Shown piece by piece: positions 1 through 5,268 of a DNA stretch of 5,690 nucleotides; within the stretch, counting starts at the first letter, position 1, and every line of letters starts with the position of its first letter. The position numbers and the translations under genes were made by a program. The stretch is from positions 1 through 5,690 of the forward strand of contig JAATEU010000138.1 of assembly GCA_015655565.1 (NCBI GenBank), given 5' to 3'. Under the pieces are notes generated by a model. The model was not told the origin of the DNA and did not search any database. It saw only the letters and a list, made by a program, of their open reading frames with translations. The stretch is from Clostridiales bacterium. Lineage in GTDB: Bacteria > Bacillota > Clostridia > Lachnospirales > Lachnospiraceae.

Positions 1-872
1 AGAAAGAACTTTTTATTCTGTGTCTCCGCAATGGCCTCAAACGGGGCTGCTATTTCAAAAACCGCTTTACTCAAATCAAAATCCGTATATACCAATTTAA
101 TATTACCCTCATCCATTTTAGACAGAGTCAGTAGATTTTTTACCAGCTTGTCAAGACGGGAGGTCTGATTTCGAATGCTGGAAATCCATTCATTTTCACC
201 GCAGGTTAACTCCAATACATCTGCATTGGCTGAAATAATGGAAAGAGGCGTCTTAATTTCGTGTCCTGCATCCATAATAAACTGTTTTTGTTTCTCCATA
301 CTGTTAATGAATGGCTTAATCGCTTTTTTAGAAAAAACAGACACTAGAATAAATACAAGCAGGAGATTTACCAATGCTACTTCGCAGGAACTCAGTAAAA
401 ATCTGGTAGCCGTCTGAATCTGACTCCTGCAATCTATAAATATAATCATGGCTCCATAAGACTGATCTGCCACTGCATATTTATAGATGCCCTTATACCC
501 GCTATCTTTACCGCCGCTCATTGCTTTACCGGCATATTCTGCCGCTTCCTCCGATGTTACGGCGGCAATGTGGCTTGTATCAATTTCAAGTATATTGCCG
601 TCTTCATTGACCCTGACTATAAAATACCGGGTTTCAAACTGGGTTTCCTCGTTCATCTGAAAACTGAATTGCCGTTTTTCCCCCGATAGCTTTTCATTCT
701 TATGCTTCGGAAACTGTCCCCCGTTTTCTAAAAGAACTTTTATGGCGCCGCTCACTCTATGGTCAATCTGATAAAAATTTATTATATTAGTGGAACCGAT
801 GAGAAGCTCCACAACCAGAGTCAGGGACATCATGGTAATCATAACGAATTTTCTCTGTAATTTCTTAATCAT
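1..872 (-). CDS. Sensor histidine kinase, N-terminal part (3' end outside window)
   Basis: Membrane sensor kinase of a two-component system; it should autophosphorylate on histidine and pass the phosphate to the response regulator encoded just upstream. About 290 residues are visible. There is a short basic N-terminus, a first membrane helix at about residues 9-31, an extracytoplasmic sensor region at about 32-156, a second membrane helix at about 158-180, and the HisKA dimerisation domain with H-box DAGHEIKTPLS, in which His204 (codon 261-263) is the phosphoacceptor. The N, G1 and G2 boxes of the ATPase domain lie beyond the window edge. No HAMP domain is obvious between helix 2 and the H-box. 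The ATG at 870-872 overlaps the regulator stop codon as ATGA, and GGAGGA lies about 7 bases upstream inside the regulator gene, so translation is coupled. The extracellular domain is not recognisable by eye and the stimulus is unknown. Confidence 0.95.
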   Translation of the reverse strand, partial: MIKKLQRKFVMITMMSLTLVVELLIGSTNIINFYQIDHRVSGAIKVLLENGGQFPKHKNEKLSGEKRQFSFQMNEETQFETRYFIVRVNEDGNILEIDTSHIAAVTSEEAAEYAGKAMSGGKDSGYKGIYKYAVADQSYGAMIIFIDCRSQIQTATRFLLSSCEVALVNLLLVFILVSVFSKKAIKPFINSMEKQKQFIMDAGHEIKTPLSIISANADVLELTCGENEWISSIRNQTSRLDKLVKNLLTLSKMDEGNIKLVYTDFDLSKAVFEIAAPFEAIAETQNKKFF

Positions 873-1543
873 CTGACTTCCTCCAAGGTATAGCCGACAC
901 CCCTGACTGCCTTGATTTTTACATTGGCATCCAAGGATTCTAATTTTTTACGCAGATAAGAAATATATACCCATATCACACCGATTTCCGCTTCCGCATC
1001 ATATCCCCATATACGTTCCATAAACTGTTCCGTGGAAATCAGGCGTTTTGGATTATTCATTAACATCTCAAGCATTTGAAATTCCTTGTTGCTAAGTCTT
1101 AATGAGGATTTTTCATTTGATAATTCATAGTTTTCTTTGTTAAGGTTTATATTGCCCAATTCAATTATGTTTGGGGTAAACTCAGACTTTCGTCTTGTCA
1201 TGGCCCGGACTCTGGCCAACAATTCTCCCATGGCAAAAGGCTTGCTAAGGTAATCATCTGCTCCCATATCCAACCCAATAATACGGTCTTCAATCTCTGC
1301 CTTTGCGGTAAGCATCAGAATTGGTGTATGAATTCCTTTTTCCCTCAATTTCATTAATACCTCAAGTCCGTTTATCTTCGGCATCATAATATCCAAAATA
1401 ATCACGTCATAATTCTCCGATAATCCATAATCCAAGGCATCGGCTCCATTATACACGGCATCCACCGAATAGTTGTTATGCTTCAAAATGGCAACTAAGG
1501 CATTAGATAATTCCTTTTCATCTTCGGCAAGTAAAATTCTCAT
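869..1543 (-). CDS. OmpR/PhoB-family response regulator
   Basis: DNA-binding response regulator, the partner of the overlapping histidine kinase gene. The protein is 224 residues if started at the ATG at 1541-1543 (MRILLAEDE). Two in-frame ATGs lie upstream at 1549 and 1558, but GGAGGA sits inside that extension, about 8 bases before the 1543 start, so 1543 is preferred. Counted from the preferred start, the receiver domain covers about residues 1-115, with the acidic pocket in LLAEDE, phosphoacceptor Asp51 in LDIMMPKINGLEVL, a conserved Thr in MLTAKA and Lys101 in the SKPF motif. A winged-helix Trans_reg_C domain follows at about 128-221, ending in the usual KIKAVRGVGYTLE hairpin. All key receiver residues are present, so it should be functional. 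The target genes cannot be told from the sequence. Confidence 0.97.
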   Translation of the reverse strand: MRILLAEDEKELSNALVAILKHNNYSVDAVYNGADALDYGLSENYDVIILDIMMPKINGLEVLMKLREKGIHTPILMLTAKAEIEDRIIGLDMGADDYLSKPFAMGELLARVRAMTRRKSEFTPNIIELGNINLNKENYELSNEKSSLRLSNKEFQMLEMLMNNPKRLISTEQFMERIWGYDAEAEIGVIWVYISYLRKKLESLDANVKIKAVRGVGYTLEEVR

Positions 1544-1595
1544 TTCCATTTCCTCCATGCTCTTTAATCAAAAGTCTCACCAGCCTGATTAATAT

Positions 1596-1614
1596 CCGGT
1601 TTCCATAGAACCGG
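1596..1614. other. Small hairpin between the synthetase and regulator genes
   Basis: CCGGTT at 1596-1601 and AACCGG at 1609-1614 form a perfect 6-bp inverted repeat with a 7-base loop in the 85-bp gap between two minus-strand genes. No T-run follows on the minus strand, so it is not a typical intrinsic terminator. It may be an mRNA stability or attenuation element, or chance. Confidence 0.3.
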
Positions 1615-1628
1615 TCTTTACCGTCTTC

Positions 1629-2276
1629 CTATTGTATATCTTTTATCATATCCCAAATAGTCTGAAAATTCAAATCCGTTGAAGCAATATCATCCGCACA
1701 ACGTTTTAATTCTCCGGTAATCGTCTCCTGATCAGGAATTATCTTCTTATATTTTAACTGATGCTCCAGACTTGCCCAGCAATCCATAGCCATTGTCCGT
1801 ATCTGAAGTGCACAGTAAACCTTTTGGATCCGGTCCCCCAAATGCAGCGGCACCTGCAGAATCATATGATAACTTCGATAGCCATTGGGTTTCGGATTAC
1901 GGATATAATCCTTTTCTTCAATAACCTGAAAATCCTGCTGTTTTTTCAACATATTGACAAGCCAATAAATATCCTCCAGAAAAGTACAAAGAACACAAAT
2001 ATCTGCTGCATCATAAATTTCCATTATGGTACTTTCCACTGTAACCGGCATATTTCTTCTCCTCAGTTTCTCTTTCATGCTCTCAGCCGACTCAATTCTT
2101 GCCTTGCAGTGTTCAATAGGATCCTTATGATTCTGCGTAATTTTATATTTTCGAATAAAATCTAATCTTGAAATAATTTCAATAATGACTCCTTCTAATA
2201 ATACAAAAGATTCTTTATAGAATTCATGTTCAGGTAACAGCGTTTCACATTCAATATCATATTTAGCCTGTTGCAT
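1629..2276 (-). CDS. RelQ-like small alarmone synthetase family protein, probably catalytically degenerate
   Basis: A 215-residue protein with the RelA/SpoT synthetase fold at about residues 50-180, matching single-domain (p)ppGpp synthetases such as Bacillus YjbM/RelQ (about 211 residues) in length and order. Family hallmarks are present: Arg60 of the first strand motif, Asp89 (the Mg-binding Asp of DIAGxR), the G-loop KDYIRNPKPNGYRSYH at about 122-137, and the QIRTMAMDCWASLEHQLKYK block at about 158-177. Several active-site positions differ: the Glu of the usual E-(I/V)-Q-(I/F)-R-T motif is Ala156 (codon GCA, 1809-1811), the Arg of DIAGxR is Cys94, and the Lys after Arg60 is Glu62. In studied synthetases that Glu is essential, so GTP/ATP pyrophosphoryl transfer is doubtful. 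There is no hydrolase domain and no TGS or ACT domain. The ATG start has GGAGGA about 8 bases upstream. The gene may be cotranscribed with the downstream two-component genes. The family is clear; activity is uncertain. Confidence 0.9.
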   Translation of the reverse strand: MQQAKYDIECETLLPEHEFYKESFVLLEGVIIEIISRLDFIRKYKITQNHKDPIEHCKARIESAESMKEKLRRRNMPVTVESTIMEIYDAADICVLCTFLEDIYWLVNMLKKQQDFQVIEEKDYIRNPKPNGYRSYHMILQVPLHLGDRIQKVYCALQIRTMAMDCWASLEHQLKYKKIIPDQETITGELKRCADDIASTDLNFQTIWDMIKDIQ

Positions 2277-2321
2277 TGGGGTATTCCTCCTAAACTATAA
2301 AGATTCGTTTTAATCCTATTG

Positions 2322-2355
2322 TAAAGTATATCATTGCAACCTTAAATATACTTTA
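2322..2355. promoter_or_regulatory. Perfect 10-bp inverted repeat in the synthetase leader (possible operator)
   Basis: TAAAGTATAT at 2322-2331 and its exact reverse complement at 2346-2355 are separated by 14 bases. The repeat starts about 4 bp downstream of the predicted -10 box of the minus-strand synthetase promoter, so it covers the likely transcription start and early leader. It could bind a dimeric regulator or form an RNA hairpin. The arms are AT-only apart from one G/C pair each, so an RNA stem would be weak and a protein site is the likelier reading. Confidence 0.4.
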
Positions 2356-2358
2356 ATT

Positions 2359-2367
2359 ATTATAACA
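2359..2367 (-). promoter_or_regulatory. Extended -10 promoter for the synthetase gene
   Basis: On the minus strand the sequence reads TGTTATAAT, a perfect TG-N extended -10 with a consensus TATAAT (2359-2364). No good -35 box is present at 17 bp, which is common for extended -10 promoters. Transcription would start near 2352 and leave a leader of about 75 bases before the ATG at 2276. Confidence 0.6.
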
Positions 2368-2518
2368 CGGCGAACGCATGAAGATTTTACAAAAGTTCCC
2401 GGCAGTTTCCAGGTGTAGTCATCCGGGTTTTCAGGGAAAGAACCCTTATGACACTAGAAAACCAGTCCAATCTCCCGGATAAACCGTCGTTAAAAAATCC
2501 GGATTATATTTTCTGTCT

Positions 2519-4414
2519 TCAAATTCCGCCCGTGTTCAAAACGTACATCTCCAAAGTTGTCCGGTCTACCAGCGCCGGAATAACCCCCTGACGGGTGACC
2601 GAAAGTCCTGCGGCACAGGTCGCATATCGGATTGCCTCCTCTAAAGTATATTTTCTAGTCAAATAAACGGATAATGCTGCAATAAATGCATCAGCTGCTC
2701 CGGTTATATCAACTGCAACCAGATTTTCAGCTGCAAAATATTCGGAAGTTTCCTGATTTTTCAGATAACAGCCTTTATCCCCTAATGTCACTATGACATT
2801 TTTAACTCCCCTGCTTAAAAAATAATCAGCCTTTTGTTCAATAGAATCATACTGGGGGCAGAGAATCTCACACTCTTTCCGGTTCGGTATGAAAAAATCA
2901 ATTTCCTGCAATAATTCAACTGATATTGTCTCCAGGGTGGAAGGCTTTAAAATAATGTCCGCCCCGCTTTCCTTTGCTACCCTGGCGGCATACAAAACCG
3001 TATCCATTGGAATTTCCGTCTGGAGCAGACAAAATTTTGTATTTTCAAAATAATGCTTATTTCTTAATATATCTGCCGGCTGCAGTTTATCATTGGCTCC
3101 CGGGCAAATCGCAATACTGCTTTCGCCGTCCCCTCTGACATGAATATATGCTTTCCCTGTTCCGCAGTCATTTTCCAGTATGACCGAACTCGTATCCACA
3201 CGGTTCATAATCAGGCTGCTGATAATGGTGCCGCCCTCATAATCCTTGCCAACTTTGCCAATCAGGGAAACATCCGCGCCCAGCCTGGCTGCTCCAACTG
3301 CCTGGTTAGCTCCCTTGCCGCCGGGCAAGGCGGCGCTCCCCGTCGCCAATACCGTTTTGCCTAACTGGGGTAATTCTTTGACATTCACCATAATATCCAT
3401 ATTGATGTTACCCACGACAATAATCCGGTTTTCCCTGGAAGTCCGGGGCAAATCCAGGCTGCTTTCCGAATTGACCATAAAATGATTTTCAAATTTCTCC
3501 GGGTTGGATTGCTTTTCTGACATGGCAATCACAGTTTTACAGATAAATTCCCCAAAGTCGTGATATGGAATCACCACGCTGGAAATCCACGGGTTAAATC
3601 CCGGTGTTTTTTCCGCATTTGTCATGGTAATGAGGGAAATGTCCTCCGGAATTTTAATTTTGCGTTCCTGGGCATAGGTATATATGTCAAGGGCCGCCTC
3701 CGAATCCGGGCAGATAATCCCGCTGGCTTTGCAGCGGTACAGCATTTCATCCAGTTCACTGCCGGAATACTTAAAAACCATATTATCAGAAAAGCCGATA
3801 TTATTATCAAACAAGGCCTGCTTATAACCTTTTAAGTATAATTTAGATAATACATCTTCCTTTTTATCCACATATGCAATTGAGGAATGTTTCCTGTCGA
3901 TGAGTTGCTGTGTAGCAAATGCCCCAAGTTTTTCAAAATTGACGGAGAATTTTGGGGCCTTTCCGCCCATTCCACCATTTACGGCAATTTCACAGACCGG
4001 AGCCCCGATTTCCTCAAAATATTTTTCGTAATTACTGCTGGCGGCAGAGGTTTTTTCCCAAATCACACCATCCACATTATATTTACACAGCTGTAAGACA
4101 TTTTTTAATTCTTTCTCCATATCCTGCTTACTTTCGCAAATGACTATACGGTATCCGTGTTTTTCTGCATATTCCATAATACCGTCCACGAGGGCAAATT
4201 CTTTTTGAACATAAGTCATTAAAAGCCCCAGCAGGAAGGTTTTGGTTGTGGAAACCGTTTTAATGGATGCGTATGGCGTATAATTGTATTCCTTTACAAT
4301 TTTAAGAACCCGTTCCCTGGTTTCGGGATTAATTGTTTCATCCTTTGCATTTACAATTTTAGATACTGTTGATGTTGATACACCAGCCAACGCCGCAATT
4401 TCTTTAATTGTCAT
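2519..4414 (-). CDS. LacI-type transcriptional regulator fused to a ribokinase-like PfkB sugar kinase
   Basis: A 631-residue fusion of a repressor and a sugar kinase. Residues 1-50 are a LacI helix-turn-helix (TIKEIAALAGVSTSTVSKIV). Residues about 60-318 resemble the periplasmic-binding-like sugar sensor of LacI proteins, including a VDGVIWE strand and the PEDISLITM block. Residues about 329-626 form a complete PfkB kinase very like ribokinase: GNINMD (Asn338 and Asp340 match the ribose-binding residues), GGKGANQAVGAARLG at 365-379, QTE with Glu467, PNRKECE at 510-516, TLGDKG at 543-548, and DITGAADAF at 569-577 with predicted base Asp575. The anion-hole motif reads GAAD instead of GAGD. The substrate is probably ribose or a similar sugar, by inference. 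The LacI hinge is atypical, without the usual AR-L. The ATG has AGAGGA about 7 bases upstream. No transporter gene is visible beside it. Frame and domains are intact, and the joint has no stop or shift. Confidence 0.95.
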   Translation of the reverse strand: MTIKEIAALAGVSTSTVSKIVNAKDETINPETRERVLKIVKEYNYTPYASIKTVSTTKTFLLGLLMTYVQKEFALVDGIMEYAEKHGYRIVICESKQDMEKELKNVLQLCKYNVDGVIWEKTSAASSNYEKYFEEIGAPVCEIAVNGGMGGKAPKFSVNFEKLGAFATQQLIDRKHSSIAYVDKKEDVLSKLYLKGYKQALFDNNIGFSDNMVFKYSGSELDEMLYRCKASGIICPDSEAALDIYTYAQERKIKIPEDISLITMTNAEKTPGFNPWISSVVIPYHDFGEFICKTVIAMSEKQSNPEKFENHFMVNSESSLDLPRTSRENRIIVVGNINMDIMVNVKELPQLGKTVLATGSAALPGGKGANQAVGAARLGADVSLIGKVGKDYEGGTIISSLIMNRVDTSSVILENDCGTGKAYIHVRGDGESSIAICPGANDKLQPADILRNKHYFENTKFCLLQTEIPMDTVLYAARVAKESGADIILKPSTLETISVELLQEIDFFIPNRKECEILCPQYDSIEQKADYFLSRGVKNVIVTLGDKGCYLKNQETSEYFAAENLVAVDITGAADAFIAALSVYLTRKYTLEEAIRYATCAAGLSVTRQGVIPALVDRTTLEMYVLNTGGI

Positions 4415-4518
4415 ACTCTCATCCTCTTTCCTCTGATTCCTGATTTCCTGTTTCCATATCCGTTATTACCTTCCCTGCATATCTTTTCACCCGTCAATAA
4501 TTTTATACTCTTTTTCAT
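4411..4518 (-). CDS. Possible 35-residue basic leader peptide upstream of the repressor-kinase gene
   Basis: An ATG at 4516-4518, preceded by GGAAGGATGATT as a plausible ribosome binding site, opens a frame of 35 codons whose TGA overlaps the fusion gene start as ATGA. The peptide is rich in Lys and Arg (begins MKKSIKLLTGEK, ends GKRMRV) with no membrane segment or run of a single regulatory amino acid. It lies wholly within the predicted leader transcript. The ATGA overlap suggests translational coupling, but an open stretch of this length in purine-rich DNA can arise by chance, and the fusion gene has its own ribosome binding site. Confidence 0.3.
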   Translation of the reverse strand: MKKSIKLLTGEKICREGNNGYGNRKSGIRGKRMRV

Positions 4519-4532
4519 AATCATCCTTCCAT

Positions 4533-4541
4533 ATTATAACA
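4533..4541 (-). promoter_or_regulatory. Extended -10 promoter for the repressor-kinase gene
   Basis: The minus strand reads TGTTATAAT, with TATAAT at 4533-4538. A partial -35 (TTGCGG) lies 18 bp upstream at 4557-4562. Transcription would begin near 4526 and give a leader of about 110 bases. The spacer carries the palindrome described separately. Confidence 0.6.
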
Positions 4542-4547
4542 TAGTCA

Positions 4548-4568
4548 AGCGGATATCCGCAATCCGCT
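4548..4568. promoter_or_regulatory. Operator-like palindrome in the divergent intergenic region
   Basis: GCGGATATCCGC at 4549-4560 is a perfect 12-bp palindrome. A second, overlapping inverted repeat pairs AGCGGAT (4548-4554) with ATCCGCT (4562-4568). The site lies between the -35 and -10 boxes of the repressor-kinase promoter, and about 40 bp upstream of the -35 of the divergent gene, where a bound LacI-type dimer would block the former and could affect the latter. The centre is AT rather than the CG common in LacI-family operators, so binding by the fusion protein is inference. Confidence 0.5.
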
Positions 4569-4601
4569 GCCGCTACTTGCTCATAACCCATTGGCCGCTA
4601 T

Positions 4602-4630
4602 TTTACATTTACTTCCTCTTATGTTATAAT
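4602..4630 (+). promoter_or_regulatory. Near-consensus sigma-A promoter of the small membrane protein gene
   Basis: TTTACA at 4602-4607, a 17-bp spacer and TATAAT at 4625-4630 with an extended TG at 4622-4623. This is close to the ideal housekeeping promoter. The leader to the ATG at 4665 would be about 28 bases and includes a GGGGG ribosome binding site at 4651-4655. Confidence 0.85.
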
Positions 4631-4664
4631 ACGGATAAAGAAATTACAATGGGGGCGATTTTTT

Positions 4665-5006
4665 ATGGGAAAGAGATTAAAAAAATATTTACATGATATG
4701 GAGTCCTTCAAAGCTACGGCATTAACCGAGTTATCAGAAAAAGAACTGGAACAATTAAAATCTGATCTGCTCATACAAATTAATTTTTTCCAGCATGAAC
4801 GGTTAATACACCTGATTGTTACCGCTCTTTTTGCAATATTAACTATGCTATCACTTATATCCGCACTCTTTTTTCAAACTATAGAACTATATCTCTTAAC
4901 AGGTATGTTTACTATCCTGCTTATTCCTTACATACAGCATTACTATACCCTGGAAAATGGCGTTCAAAAGCTGTATATCTGCTACGATTTCTACGGGCAA
5001 AGATAA
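4665..5006 (+). CDS. Small two-helix membrane protein of unknown function
   Basis: I do not recognise this 113-residue protein. The N-terminal about 44 residues are charged and predicted helical (KELEQLKSDLLIQINFFQHE), possibly a short amphipathic or coiled segment on the cytoplasmic side. Two hydrophobic helices follow at about residues 46-70 and 73-92, joined by a very tight turn, with a short polar tail (about 93-113) containing several tyrosines. A helical hairpin with both ends in the cytoplasm fits. There is no signal peptidase site and no enzyme motif. The start is supported by GGGGG 9 bases upstream and a strong promoter, and the gene appears to be monocistronic, divergent from the repressor-kinase gene. 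The real promoter, ribosome site and membrane pattern make it a credible gene. Confidence 0.8.
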   Translation: MGKRLKKYLHDMESFKATALTELSEKELEQLKSDLLIQINFFQHERLIHLIVTALFAILTMLSLISALFFQTIELYLLTGMFTILLIPYIQHYYTLENGVQKLYICYDFYGQR

Positions 5007-5017
5007 CTATACAGGTG

Positions 5018-5110
5018 CTAGAACGTGTTTGAAAAATCATTGCAAATTTTTGACCGCCCCACAAAGTGGAACAATCAACCCGGCGCAAGCATTTTTCAAA
5101 CACACTCTAG
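5018..5110. repeat. 93-bp imperfect palindromic element (MITE- or REP-like)
   Basis: The 26-base ends at 5018-5043 and 5085-5110 are inverted repeats matching at 22 positions, with a perfect 13-bp core: GTGTTTGAAAAAT at 5025-5037 against ATTTTTCAAACAC at 5091-5103. Both outer ends carry CTAGA/TCTAG. Inside, CGCC (5055-5058) pairs with GGCG (5082-5085), and CCAC-AAA-GTGG forms a small hairpin at 5059-5069, so the whole element can fold into one long stem. It begins 12 bases after the stop of the small membrane protein gene and has no coding capacity. This architecture fits a dispersed non-autonomous repeat, perhaps also acting as a transcript end. Copy number cannot be seen in this window. Confidence 0.75.
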
Positions 5111-5129
5111 ACTTTAGAAGGGTTCAATC

Positions 5130-5161
5130 CTCCTTTTTCATTTTCTGTATAGAAAAAGGAG
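5130..5161. terminator. Hairpin between convergent genes, possible terminator
   Basis: CTCCTTTTTC at 5130-5139 and GAAAAAGGAG at 5152-5161 form a perfect 10-bp stem with a 12-base loop. It lies between the convergent membrane protein and GH1 genes, where a two-way terminator is expected. The T-run is within the stem rather than after it on either strand, so it is not a textbook intrinsic terminator. Confidence 0.4.
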
Positions 5162-5163
5162 CC

Positions 5164-5196
5164 TTTGCTTCATAGCTTACTCAGCTATTATGCAAA
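5164..5196. other. Hairpin downstream of the GH1 gene
   Basis: TTTGC (5164-5168) pairs with GCAAA (5192-5196), and ATAGC (5172-5176) with GCTAT (5184-5188), around a 7-base loop with a 3x3 internal mismatch. A second TTTGC at 5203-5207 can pair with the same GCAAA. On the minus strand the stem is followed by GGCTCCTTTTTC, so it could contribute to GH1 transcript termination. The stem is weak. Confidence 0.3.
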
Positions 5197-5268
5197 AACC
5201 CCTTTGCGTGCTTAAATGAGATGTTGTAATCTTATTACTTAAACAACGCTGTACTGGTTTTATTTTTT

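Noticed and set aside
175..417. Plus-strand open frame of 80 codons opposite the histidine kinase gene
   Set aside because: It lies antisense within the kinase coding region, has no family-like features, and the minus-strand frame contains clear HisKA motifs.
1761..2165. Plus-strand open frame of 134 codons opposite the synthetase gene
   Set aside because: Antisense shadow of a clear RelA/SpoT-domain gene; low-complexity composition and no ribosome site noted.
2397..2518. Possible terminator after the repressor-kinase gene
   Set aside because: Short inverted repeats occur (GGGTT/AACCC at about 2426-2446 and CCGGAT/ATCCGG at about 2475-2503), but none is a GC-rich stem followed by a T-run on the minus strand. 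No gene is seen in this stretch.
4543..4548. TTGACT on the minus strand as a -35 box
   Set aside because: It lies only 4 bp from the TATAAT at 4533-4538, far too close to act with it.
4649..4696. Alternative ATG at 4649 upstream of the membrane protein gene
   Set aside because: It is out of frame with the gene and stops after about 15 codons, and the GGGGG there serves better as the ribosome site for 4665.
4921..5103. Minus-strand open frame of 60 codons across the membrane protein end and the palindrome
   Set aside because: It overlaps a credible plus-strand gene and is made largely of the palindromic repeat, with no protein-like features.
5116..5134. GGGTTCAATCC, resembling a tRNA T-arm
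   Set aside because: The stem is too short, no acceptor, anticodon or D-arm pairing can be drawn around it, and it directly abuts the 5130-5161 hairpin.
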